Below are positions 40,534 through 51,269 of a stretch of 64,000 nt of DNA, one piece after another (positions within the stretch are counted from its first letter, which is position 1; each line of letters begins with the position of its first letter). The notes under the pieces are model-generated. The model was not told the DNA's origin. It ran no database searches and saw nothing but the letters and a program-made list of their open reading frames with translations. This DNA comes from Macrocystis pyrifera (lineage: Eukaryota; Sar; Phaeophyceae; Laminariales; Laminariaceae). The stretch is taken from the NCBI GenBank assembly GCA_031763025.1, contig JASSKH010000044.1:1426001-1490000 (forward strand), in the 5' to 3' direction. The position numbers were made by a program, and so were the translations under genes.

Positions 40534-40620
40534 GAGCTCTCGTCCTCCGAAGGAAGTAACCCCACAAACGGCTTCCTCGGGTGTTCCCAAGTGACGTCGC
40601 ATGAGAACGACCTGCGGCCA
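40110..40620 (-). repeat. Pro/Ser-rich hinge (GGCGGCGAC-type triplet repeats) within the copia element
   Basis: GC-rich triplet repeats that read on the minus strand as runs of S-P-P-P. This lies between integrase and reverse transcriptase, where copia elements have a variable linker, but an SPPP-type linker of this length is unusual. Long frames on both strands here come from the low-complexity composition. Confidence 0.7.
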
Positions 40621-40878
40621 GACACCAGCAGGATCTTACTACAGTCAGCTGCGTGGTGCTTGCGGCCGTTGAGGTAGAAGCAAGCGTCCGTCTTCGGCTC
40701 GGTCTTTCTCGATCCTCCTGACGAGGTGGAAGCCCGGTTTCAGAAACAGGAGCAGCCGCGCAAACGGTGGTCTCCCGTAGAATTTACGGCACGGCGAGTG
40801 CATTTCCGGCTTGTCCCTTGCCCTCGCCGTCATGTTTATCACATCGCCCGCGTACACGCATGACTCAGCCCAGAGGGG

Positions 40879-41394
40879 CTACGTCGCCGGCATCCTTGCA
40901 TCGACGAACAGGCGGGGGGGCTCCAGGCGGGACGCCATTGCTAGCTCCAGCGTCATGGTGATCCGTCGCTCGATCACGCCGTCATGCTTCGTAGAATCGA
41001 CGGGCGTGTGCTCGCGGCGGATGTCATGATAGTTGAGCAACTCCACGAACTCCGCCTTGGTGACATCAGTGCCGTTGTCCGAGCGAAGGCACTCCATTAT
41101 GGACGATACACCCTTTACGTTGATGTCGGCCAGGTAACCAGCGAAGACCTTCGGGACGTCGGACTTCCGCTTCAAGAAACATGACCACCCCAGTCGCGAG
41201 TAGTCGTCGACGATCATCAACACGTTCTGCGCACCACCAGCAGACGTAGGCTGCTGTCTGGACAGATCCACGACTAGACGCTCCAGAGGCCTGGTAGAAC
41301 GGCACTCGGTCGTCCACGGCACCGCCATCCTCCTCCCTTCCGCCTCAGAACACCCAGCACACGGAACCAACTCCCCAAAAACCTTAAAGCCCAT
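40879..41394 (-). pseudogene. Copia integrase core remains
   Basis: Contains LMIVDDYSRLGWSCFLKRKS, RSDNGT and IRREHTPVDSTKHDGVIERR, the conserved core of a copia integrase. Only the core is readable in one frame. Broken fossil. Confidence 0.85.
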
Positions 41395-41783
41395 CTGGCG
41401 TGCCGTCTCACGGAGAGTGTCAGCATGGGAGTGGGCAAGGGCAACGTGAAGGTCGTTGATATCGATCCTCCGCTTTTTTCCAGGGGCGAAAACAGCGGCA
41501 GCAATCAGGATCTCTACAATCCGCGTGGCGTTTACTTATGAACCCGCGTCCCTACGCATGAAGGACAATTACTCATTCAACATGTGAGATCCCTGAGCAT
41601 CAAGTGTCACCGGGTATTTAAGCATTACTGCATGAAGCAAAAACAGGTTGAAGCGAACACCGGGTACGTATGCTACTCCCAACAGCCTAACTTGAACGTC
41701 ACACTGAGAGCTGTGCATTACCATAGGAATCTGGCCGAAGTACTCTATTTGCAGTGACCTCATGTCACCGACCACCAAACTGT

Positions 41784-42552
41784 TCATATCGGGGGGGGGG
41801 GGGGGGGGTACAGTCTACCACACCTAACGGGGTTACCAGTCACATGAAAGGTTGCTCCCGAATCCGCTACCCACTCTTCTCTCCCACTAACCCAACACAA
41901 ATCGTTAGTCGCCTTGACTTGGTGCGCAAACTGCGCAGTGAGGAGGTGCGGATCGAACGCAGGCGTAGGGTTGCCGTTGTTCGCTGAACAGGGAAGGAGG
42001 AAGTGCTCGAGGAGGGTTGTTGTGACGGGGCAGCTTCGGCCGAGGTATACCCACCACTGCCGTAGGGCGCCTCCTGCAGGCAGCCACCTCCGTAGTACAT
42101 CTTTTGAGGGAGTTGAGGAGCAGCAGCACCCGGGATGGCGACGTTCACCTGCGCGGAAGCTACCTGATATTCCGCGACGTGGTGGCCCCGTCTGCCGCAC
42201 CGGAAGCAGAGCCCCTTGCACCTCCATGGCGTGTTGTTCGGTGGGGGACCCCAGCCTGCTGGATTCATTACAGGCGGCGGGGTCATTGGTGGCAACGTCC
42301 CTGGTGGTGGGTCGGTAGGTACCCAACCCATGGAGGGGACTACTCCACCGGTACCGACGGGGTCTGGACCAGAGTCATCCTAACGGTACCTGCAGGCCAC
42401 GGCGTCCCAACGCCATTTGGGGACGGTTATCCCCCCCAACGAAGCTCCTCCCCGGTTGCTACCTTGCTGATGGGGACGGTGCTGTTGCTGCTGTTGCTGG
42501 GGCTGCTGTTCCTGATACTGCTGCTGCTGCTACTGCTGATACTGTCACCGGA

Positions 42553-42588
<36 letters not shown>

Positions 42589-43385
42589 CATCTTTCAACC
42601 TCCCGCCTCTCATGTTCCCTCTTCCTCCTCCTGGACCCGCACCTCCACCACCGGCTGGCTGAGCACCTCCCGCGTACAAGGCATGCTCCCTTCACGCCCA
42701 ACGCCTTAGAAACCATCTCCTTCTCTTCCCTGTCGTTGGCATACGCGTCATGGATGATCTCATCGATCTCAGAACGGGGGATAGAAGGGCGGGAAAGAAT
42801 TGACTTGCTTTGTATAGTGTACAAAGATGAGAGGTTGGTAACCATGTGTCGATTCCCTTCCTCTACACTCTTACCACATCCCAGCATTGCCAGCTCATCT
42901 GCTGCCTTGTCTACCCTTCCTAGAAACAGCAGGGGGTTCTCGTCCTCGGTCATCCGGATGGTATCAAACTCGCTCCTCAATCTATGTGCCAGCTATCGTC
43001 GTTGGCATATAGTAGTCCTCCAACTCTTTCAAAGCACCACTCAGCGTTTGCCGTCTGCATCCGGAATTCAGCTATACAATACCTCGTCATTGACTCCATC
43101 ATGAATCCGCATACCATTCTCACATATCTTATCTCTTGAGGAGAATGCCTGGAAGCTAGTTCCTTCGGCGACACCCTCATATCACCTACCATAACTGGGA
43201 GCAGCTGTGTTGCTGGGTACACGCAGGCATCCGAGCGATGATAGGTAGGCTGAAAACTTACTAAGCCACATACTACAGTGGGCCTCTATATTATCAAACT
43301 TTGGGGGTCTCAACTGGGATAAACCAGGGCGGTATACAGAAGGTAATGACATGCCTGATTGGGCTTCCAGCCCAGGTGTCGGCAA
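41784..43385 (-). pseudogene. Copia gag and protease remains
   Basis: The beginning reads LRPPKFDNIEAHCSMWLSKF, typical of copia gag. Later parts include FDTIRMTEDENPLLFLGRVD (gag core), a zinc knuckle CFRCGRRGHHV and a protease-like WVADSGATFHVTG. Gln/Ala codon runs lie around 42480-42590, and an 18-base G run lies near 41791-41808. Broken fossil. Confidence 0.8.
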
Positions 43386-43390
43386 AATCG

Positions 43391-44384
43391 ACGTTGCTTG
43401 TTGTCTATCAGCTGCTTCTCCTCTCGTTCCCCCACCGCCCCGCCCCTCCTTTCCTGCTCGCAGCGCGTCCCTCTCGGCGCGCAGCCTCTGCTCCTAACGT
43501 CCTTTCCAGGACCTCGGTCTTCTTCCTTATCTATTCTATAATCTTCTAAACCAGGCATGCTGGAATCAGATTCCCACCTCTCTAGGTTGGCCTTGGCTAC
43601 GCTTTTGCTAATAGAAGATCACCGGTCCAATAGTGTGTTGATTGATCTCTAAAGGTATACACGCAGCTGGCACGGGAACGCGTGGTTGACTCCAGACAGT
43701 ATCACGGAACTCCTTTGATATTAAATCCGAGCTGTCGAGTGACGGCTCATGGCAACGTATGCAGGTTATTATTTTATTATTGAGCAGAATATCCGTCTAA
43801 ATAATACCCTCCTATCATCCCATATCAATATATGGAACTCCCGAATGTTAGATGGAACATCTCCATCGTGTTTCTGAGCACAATCAATATTGCGTTTGAC
43901 GATCAGGTACTGTGCTTCTGTATGTGGGTGTATTTCGTATTATATATCTACCGCTCTTCCTCGACGACTATGGTATGGACTAGGCGTGCAAGACGTGGAC
44001 GCGTCCGACAGATACTCGTACACAAACATAGCTCAGTAGCTCAGTACCACCTTCACAACTAGGTGTAACCGAACGTCATTTAGAAAAGGAAAAAGATGGA
44101 ATGAGGCGCGTGTGCGCGAAGCGCGAGCTTTTTTTCTTAGTTATCCAAAGGGAAAAAACCTCTTCATAACGAGTCGTATGCGAGGGTAGGGTTCCTTGTT
44201 TTGAGTTCTTCTGTTTGTGTTTGTGAGTGTACGTCATCATGATTAACACTTTCTTCGGCCATGTCTGTCGACCGCGCTCAACGCGCACGGCACCAATTCC
44301 AGTTCCGGCGGGCTCTGTGCGCGCACACACACAAAACAAACCTTCTCGTTCTGGTGCGGTGGTAATCCGTTCACAGTTGGTCGT
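43391..44384. other. Intergenic sequence without recognised feature
   Basis: No gene recognised. It may include the lost 5' end of the copia element. Confidence 0.4.
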
Positions 44385-44550
44385 GCGGACGCCGTAAATG
44401 TGCCTGCGCAGGCGAAGTTTCATATCCTGAAAGCAAAACACGGCAGGTTATTTCCAGTGGAAACCCGCACGATTATTTGAAAATCATCACGAAGAGCGCC
44501 CAGCGCCCAGCGAGCGAACACACACCCACACACACTAGCTCTGCCTACTG
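44385..44550 (+). repeat. Dispersed repeat of about 180 bp, copy 2
   Basis: Matches 37310-37500 in the same orientation with the same ordered blocks, including CCTGCGCAGGCGAAGTTTCA and TTATTTCCAGTGGAAAC. Confidence 0.7.
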
Positions 44551-45849
44551 GGCCATAGAGGTAAAAAATCGATTGCTTACCAAGCCCACGGTAGTCCTTA
44601 TGACATAATCGTAATCCCTCCTCGTGTTATAGTCCTCCTTAATTGACCCTTTTTTATGTTACCGTTTTCTGTGACCTCCTTCCTTAATACTCGTTTGTAT
44701 ACATACTTCACATATTTGTCATGGTCCATGTTTTGGACTTCGTAACATGATATCCATACGTAGGTAGAAATATATATCCACCGCATTTAAGCCCTCCTTG
44801 TACTATGAAAAAATTACACCAGATGTATATTCAAGTTTTCTGTTCCACCTCCCCATAATAATCAGTACACCCATTAAAATATATTTTTTATCTTAAGTCT
44901 GCCCTTCGCTTTTCTTGGATAGTATTCGTTATAACATAGTCACCTCATTCTATTATTCTCTATTACGATTACACTACTAAAAATATGTCATTTAATTATT
45001 GTTTTTCTTTCTTGCGTACACTACTCTCTTCCATAATATTCCATCGACGTACATCATGTACCTGACATAACCAACTTGCTATCATCGTCCATTTGATATA
45101 TGTTTCTTCTCAGCAATTCAGACAATATTATAGTCCACCTCTTGGTATGATCCTCCTTGATAGATATTGTCATTGTTACCGTAATTTAATTATTTTGTTG
45201 TTTTATCTGTCCTTCCAAGCCTCATGATATTATCAGTAATATCTAACCTATTCGTGGTATGCGCCACCCCCTCACGAAGAAAAAGCAAAACAAAAACTCC
45301 GTGACATCCCAAAACCTCCCCATGTCGCAATCGAAGACCCACGAATTGTACTATATCTCTACTCCCACAGCTCACGGCCCGTCGACCCTCTCAACTGTAG
45401 CTGCTGTAGTCCCTGCCGCTGTTGCCACTGCTTTACCGATGCCTCTGCGCATGCTTGCCCCGAATATACGCGCAACTGTGGCCCTCCCGTGACATCCCAG
45501 TCCCAGGTATCTCCCCTGGAACCACACCCCGGCCCTACCCCGAACGTATCTTGTTTCACTCCGATTCGCCAAATCCCAGACTGTTTGGATATTCGTCTAC
45601 TTTGGTCTACTGTTCACGAAACAATGCATGTTCGTTAGTAGTCCGTGGCGCCCACGGGGGAGGTGGGTGGAACTGTGACGGATTCCCTCCGTCCATTCCC
45701 CCCTGCCCCCCGTCCTCCGTCTCGTATTCCAGCTATTGTTGTACCCGGGTGACCTGCCCACCACTCCGACAGACAACCTCAACAGTCAAAGTCCCTTTCA
45801 GAAGCCGCGTTCTCCGCCTACTCCCCTCCCCCCCCACCCCCCCCACATC
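44551..45849. other. AT-rich, then C-rich sequence without recognised gene
   Basis: 44590-45250 is A+T-rich and pyrimidine-skewed, with recurring TAGTCCTCCTT and TGATCCTCCTT blocks. From 45260 the plus strand becomes strongly C-rich leading into the recombinase remains. Confidence 0.4.
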
Positions 45850-46480
45850 GTCCCCTGCCCCGGCTGCCTACTCGGCTCGCCCGTCCTACTCACCGGAACT
45901 CTCGAGACCCTCAGGAGATCCTCCATATTCGACCCGCTTCCTCTCCTGAATCGCCCACGGTGGGGCTCCCTCCTCTGCCAGTCTCTTTGCTCCTCCTATC
46001 CTCCCCGAATGCAACGCGAATTCCTCCGGTGTCAGCCCCGCCACTGCCGCCTTCCTCTGCCATCGCCTTTTCTCTCCTACCCTCTCCAGCCCGCTCCTTA
46101 GACGGTACGTCGCCTGCCCTCTCGTCCAAACCTTCCACTCCCCGCCGCTCCTGTAGGCCTTCAGCGGCACGCTCTCTCCTCCAGCGAAATTGTCCGGTAG
46201 TACTCGAACAGCTCCAGCAACAAGTCCATCACATTGCCCCCCAGACCCCCCCTCCCCCTTTCTTCCCCCTTCGTCAATCACATGACCGCCCCTTCCCTCC
46301 CCTGGTCCCCCTTTTCTCCCTTGTAATGAACCTCCACGGGGTCCGCCGCCCCCCGCTTCTCCGGTCTATTCTGATACTTTCAACTGAGAGGCCACAATCG
46401 CTATCCCTCGATACGCTCTTTTTCTTCCTGGCTCCCCAACCTTGTTTCGGCGCAGCTACCAACAGAACAAAACAAGAATC
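45850..46480 (-). pseudogene. Tyrosine recombinase remains
   Basis: The minus-strand frame contains AGLTPEEFALHSGRIGGAKR followed by LAEEGAPPWAIQERKRVEYG. This matches the C-terminal half of eukaryotic tyrosine recombinases: the H-x-x-R box (LHSGRIGG), then the 'G-x-x-x-W-x-I-Q-x-x-R' helix. Such enzymes occur in DIRS/Ngaro retroelements and Cryptons; nothing here decides between them. No reverse transcriptase was found with it. Fossil, broken. Confidence 0.6.
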
Positions 46481-46552
46481 AAGAAGAAGGCGGCCGATAC
46501 AGCGGCCGGAGTCCGACGTCCAACTGTCAGCGAGAATGCCGCCAACCGCAGG

Positions 46553-46850
46553 GCTCCTAAGACTGCGTTCAAACTCCCACCCTGAGGTGATACTCAGATG
46601 TTCTCGGTTCCGACCACATTTACGTTGCAGCGCGTGAATATGTTATTCGAAAAGATTAAGATTGGCGACAACACGATTGACATCCTCAGCTGTACGCAGA
46701 GCTCCTAAGACTGCGTTCAGACTCCCACCTTGAGGTGATACTCAGGTGTTCTCGGTTTCGACCAACTTTACATCGCAGCGCGTGAATGTGTTATTCGAAA
46801 AAATGAAGATTGGCGACAACACGATTGACATCCTCAGCTGTACGGCGATA
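46553..46850. repeat. 148-bp tandem duplication
   Basis: Two units of 148 bp (46553-46700 and 46701-46848), each starting GCTCCTAAGACTGCGTTCA and ending near CATCCTCAGCTGTACG, at more than 90% identity. Adjacent to the recombinase remains and possibly part of the same element's repeats. Confidence 0.85.
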
Positions 46851-48140
46851 AAGGCCAAAAGTGAGTGTTGGCTCGCCGATGTAGGGTGCTAAACCTGCGT
46901 TTAACATGTTTTGCATACCTCTGAGGAAAGCACTTTTTTCCAAGCAGCACGAGTACGTAACCTACATGTACGCCTGTATACATGGGTTTTGTAGTTAGCA
47001 GTGTGAAGCTGGAGATTGTACAAGAAGAGTATATCTTGATTCGTAAATCCGCGTGGCCTGGTCGAAATCTCCACGTATATTTTGTTTATTGCCGCAGTGA
47101 TATTATTTGGTATGCGAGAGATTATGTCGAGAGCTACCCCACATCCAGAGGCTAACCCTCGAGGGCCAACGTACGCTTCGAGTCATTTGTATGGCATCTA
47201 ACGGCAGCGCAAAATGCCGATGGTCACAAAGTACGAATCGATTTCTGCACGAGGCAAATAGCCGAACCGGGATATACCCCCGCCCCCTGTTTTCAACCCG
47301 AAGGGGACATAGGCAAAACACGTCCTTGAGAGGTGCTCTCATGCGGTCCAATACGCATCATCAAGCGTTGATCATGTTTTCCATCCGACAATGTGCGGCG
47401 TGTGTTAACCGCAAGGAAAACGTAGAAATAAATACGATTCCGACGCGCATATTTTTTTTGTTCGGGTACGGTATTAGTGCTGGTGGCATCGTCGCGGTAG
47501 ATTCAGAAGGATTCCTTCCCCCGTTTGAGGACAATTCGGGGTGTATGCCCCGCAATTGTACTGAGATGATGTGTTGTCCCTGCTTGATTACCCGTATCCC
47601 CTCCCTTAACAGATAATATACCCCCTACTGTCTTATTTTGCATTCCTTCGAAATAGCGTTGCTAACCTACCTCTTACCACTGACAGCATGACTGTAGAGA
47701 ACCGCGGTCTCTTCTGAACAAGTTCACGGCGCAACTTCAAAGCGAGGCCCAAACGGTCGAAAAGGAGAGTCTTCCATAGGGGACGTGGTCGTTTTGCATT
47801 GATATATGGGAGTCTTTCCAGCTCGTCCGCACATATCTCCCTCTTTCACCATATCTTTTCAGTTGTCCTGATGTTACGATGAGAATGCTCCTGCACGCTT
47901 TGCGACACGAGCTGAGGCAGGATCGGGGTGGGAGGGGGCTGTTCAATGTGTCCACGGATGCCGCGCTTCGTTAGTGACGTGTATCGGATATCTTAGCAAC
48001 ATGAACCAGGATAAAATAAAATACTTCCCTGAGTACCCGGTTTGGTATTGATCCACGACCTAACTGGAGGACACCCGATGTCGTTTAAATTTTGGCCTAC
48101 CCTCGTTTCGCTCGATTGCATGATCCTTGTCTCGTCGTTG
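46851..48140. other. Sequence without recognised gene
   Basis: Frames on both strands around 47.1-47.6 kb are open, but I find no motif that would support one. No repeats noticed. Confidence 0.35.
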
Positions 48141-48145
48141 TACAG

Positions 48146-48474
48146 GATACGGATACTCGGAACGGCAGCTGGTTCTAGACCACGAAAAGACGGCGTTCAA
48201 GGGCGCGCGTAAACACGGCTTCGTCGTCCTCCGCTTCGACGGGAGATTCAAGGAAGACACTCCTGAAGCATCTCCAATTATATTCGGCGAAAACGGGGTT
48301 TTAGAACTTGCCGGAAGCCTGGTAGACTCTGGGTGTTTCGAGGTAAATGACTTGGCACTGATTCGAACAGTGGCAAACCAAGCCAAAGAGCAGGATTCAG
48401 CGCTTGTACTACAGATCGGTGCCACTGGTTGGTACGTCGTCCGCGACGGCGATGCATGGATGCATGCATGTTGA
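48146..48474 (+). CDS. Coding-like exon candidate, unknown protein
   Basis: An open frame with balanced composition starts after an acceptor-like TCGTCGTTGTACAG, reads GYGYSERQLVLDHEKTAF then GFVVLRFDGRFKEDTPEA, and runs to a stop at 48472-48474; a donor-like GAG|GTAAAT lies inside at about 48340. The first part vaguely resembles the start of the ORC4 AAA+ domain (Walker-A-like G-x-G-x-S followed by LVL and a V-x-R-x-D/N-G strand), but the lysine of Walker A is absent and the rest does not follow. It could be a decayed host exon or chance. Confidence 0.3.
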
Positions 48475-48479
48475 GTCGC

Positions 48480-51265
48480 ACGGTGTGGAGGCAAACGTTG
48501 GGACTAAGGCGCTGGTATCACGCCTTCGGAGGAGCACCCCCGTCAACGCTCGATTCCGATGCAAGGTAAAACTGTTTTAAACGTCAAATGACTGTGAGGT
48601 AGGGAGAAGTTATACCCTGAAACAAGCATGAGTCTCATCAGCCTTGCATTCAGGGTTGAAATGGTAACGTAATCCTTTGCAATTGCTGTTTCGGTGAGAG
48701 ACGCGCAGTAACCCCTCCCCCGGTCCCTCCCGCCACTGTAGCATGTGGCTTTGATGACGGGTCACGTCTGGTAGCTTCGTGTAAGTTTTCCAGACAATTG
48801 CGTATAGAGGTACGACCGTCTTAAAGCGGATAGAAGGTGGGAAACCAATGTTTGGGTTTCTTGCTCAAAGTCTTGCTGAAGGTTTCGTCAATCAAGAACA
48901 AGTTGCCAGTTTCTGACACGAGGCCCGAGGGTCCGAACAATAACAGCATATTTGTGTCTGCAGTGAAACACGACTCGACCGGTCGTTGTGCTCGTGGCTT
49001 TTTGAGTAGTCGTCCCACACACATGACCGCCAAGTGATTGGCACCTAGGGGAATGACTTGGCGTGTACCCTGGGCTGTTTCCTATGCGCAGGCATGGAGA
49101 GCCATGTAGTATCGCAAGCGTCAAGGGGGCGGGATTGAAAACGTGTCCGCACACGCTGATCGTAGGGCTATCTGTTTTGGGCAATACGTGCACCAGTACC
49201 GGAAAGGGGTCACTCGAAAACCCAGGCATGGACAACGAACAGGGAGATGTTACGGGCGTGGAGGTGGGAACGGCGAAAGCCGAGTGGAAAAACAGCCGCA
49301 GGGCGGCATTTACAGGAAAGATCTTGTACCTGCTCATGGTCATGGGCGTTATGAAGTTTACGGTCAGCCCCAAGAACCACCTGTCGTACTTTGTCCGCAA
49401 TGCACTGCTGCAAAAGGGTAGCCTGATACTATGTCACGAGAGCGTGTGCGCGAGATGCGAACAGGAATTACTCGTTACGGAGGAGAAGAATGTATTGGCG
49501 GTGCCGCAGGAGAGGCCTGCGTACAAGAAGGTTCGCTCTAGGATGGCCGTGTACACTTTCGACTACCGTTACGACCGTAGGCGCACGACGAGGGACATAC
49601 TGACATACTGTTTCTTGCTTTAGTATATAATCCCAAGGGATATGGGAGGATAGTTGTTTCCGGCCGATCTCAAAATGTTTATTTTCCTCAAAAAGTGACG
49701 AAGCAGACCATGGTTTACGCGAGGTGTGCTTGTCGGCTGGCGTTGTATATGAGCAACGACAATTGACCCCGAGAATGTGAGTCGTATCTGTAGCGAATCG
49801 ACCAGTATGTCCTCACGATGAAGTATCGGTCTAGTCAAACATGTCAGGAAACAGCACTTTCACCCCTACAAACAGCGTAAAGGAAAATGCCTTGACAGAC
49901 AGCCCTGATGGCGAAAGCCCGGGCCCAAATAAAAGTAAAAAAAAAACACATGTTGTTGGGAACGTCCAAGAAATAACGCCCAAAAGGTTATTGAGTATGT
50001 TTTCGTTTCTCCTTTGTTCAGGTGTTTTCGGCATTTTGCTATTTTTCAAGTCTCCGCATTTGATCTGCAGAAAATGAGATAAGAAGCAAGTCAACTGCGG
50101 AGTCCCGTTCCTTTTCAACGTGAGCTGAAACAAAAGCATGTAACAAAAACAAGACGAAAGCATGGTGATCCTCACGTACGATTTGCTCCTCTGATTAGGA
50201 GGGGGGGGGGGGGGGGGGGGTTAGAGCACGTGCCCAGACAGATTAATCGGCACTGACAGACAACAGGTAAAATCTGGCATGTCTCCTTCCATCTCTGTGG
50301 TATACAGACAGCCCTCGACGTTTTGCAACTCAACGTCAACCTCTGTTGTAAATATGCAGGCGATAACCGCCGCTAACGTGAGGGTCGGGATGAAGCGCTG
50401 TGCTAGCTGCCCGGTACAAGCAGTGCCGGGAGATGACTGGCGACAACACGGCTATTTCGTCAGCGGGTCACATGCCGCACATATCTCCACGCTGTTATTG
50501 GTGAGGGACTTGGATGACGAGCGGCACGCCGATCTCGACCGCGTGGATGGCCCTTCTAAAGCACTTGGCTCTAGACTGTATTTTTACGTATGATGACCCT
50601 TTCCTGGTCAAGCCATGAGTGCCCGAGATGTGTTTGTATGTTTCGATAGTAAAGCGAAGGTGCACGGGTGTCCACAGAGATACATCATCCATCTCCCACA
50701 ACCACACTCTCCCCTCGCCCCATTCGGCGTTGCCCAACACAACGATAGGCCGATACATGTTTTTTAGCTGCCCGCTTTCGGTGTTGTCTGGCTTCCGAGA
50801 ATATATTTCGTCTCCTCCTCTTTGCCTCAACTTCAAGGTAATGTGTTGCTCCCCGGGGGTGACTCGTCATCATTCCCCCCTCCCCAGGATATTTTTGTCG
50901 CATCCCAGTTTTGGTTGTTCCAGCGTACACACGAGGAGTGTACAAAATATTTGGTGGAATTCACCAACGTCACTTTCTCGTGTGAATGGGGCCTCCGTGA
51001 AGCTTTTGGGAATGGACATCAATGATCTGGATACTTCTACCCTCCTGTCCCTGGCGCACTAGATCGGTCATGGTCGGCAACCTCGTGACCAAACTGCTGG
51101 AAGCCTCCTAGCTGGCGTTCGAGGCCCTCACCGATCATCCCTACGCCTTGTCAAGCATCCTGTACAGATATTCCCCTATGCTACAGTCGTGTGATAGCTG
51201 CAATAAATGTACAGAGTAGTGTACTGACAAAATCAACTGTAGCTCTACATGCGACTGCCAGCTTT
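48480..51265. other. Weakly coding-like region, unrecognised
   Basis: Open stretches at 49063-49623 (plus), 50495-50836 (minus) and peptides such as LTDHPYALSSILYRYSPM at 51130-51183 (plus) look protein-like in composition, but I recognise no family and cannot join them by splice sites. A run of 20 or more G lies at 50201-50221. They may be pieces of a decayed gene. Confidence 0.25.
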
Positions 51266-51269
51266 CAAA

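Larger units (their letters stand above)
38930..43390 (-). mobile_element. Ty1/copia retrotransposon, broken
   Basis: Minus-strand remains in copia order: gag with zinc knuckle, protease, integrase, reverse transcriptase, then the start of RNase H. It is spread over several short frames with multiple breaks, and no LTR pair could be recognised at the edges. Clearly an old fossil compared with the gypsy element in the neighbouring intron. Confidence 0.88.

Noticed and set aside
39775-40677. Long frames on both strands (about 300 codons) rich in Gly/Asp or Pro
   Set aside because: Produced by GGC/GAC triplet repeats in the copia linker; only the minus-strand reading fits the element order.
45422-46637. 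Pro/Ser-rich plus-strand frames up to 225 codons
   Set aside because: They lie in C-rich sequence opposite the recombinase remains and have no recognisable domain.
47103-47616. Frames on both strands, one faintly reverse-transcriptase-like
   Set aside because: Only a few scattered residues resemble a gypsy palm region; no catalytic box or neighbours of that family.
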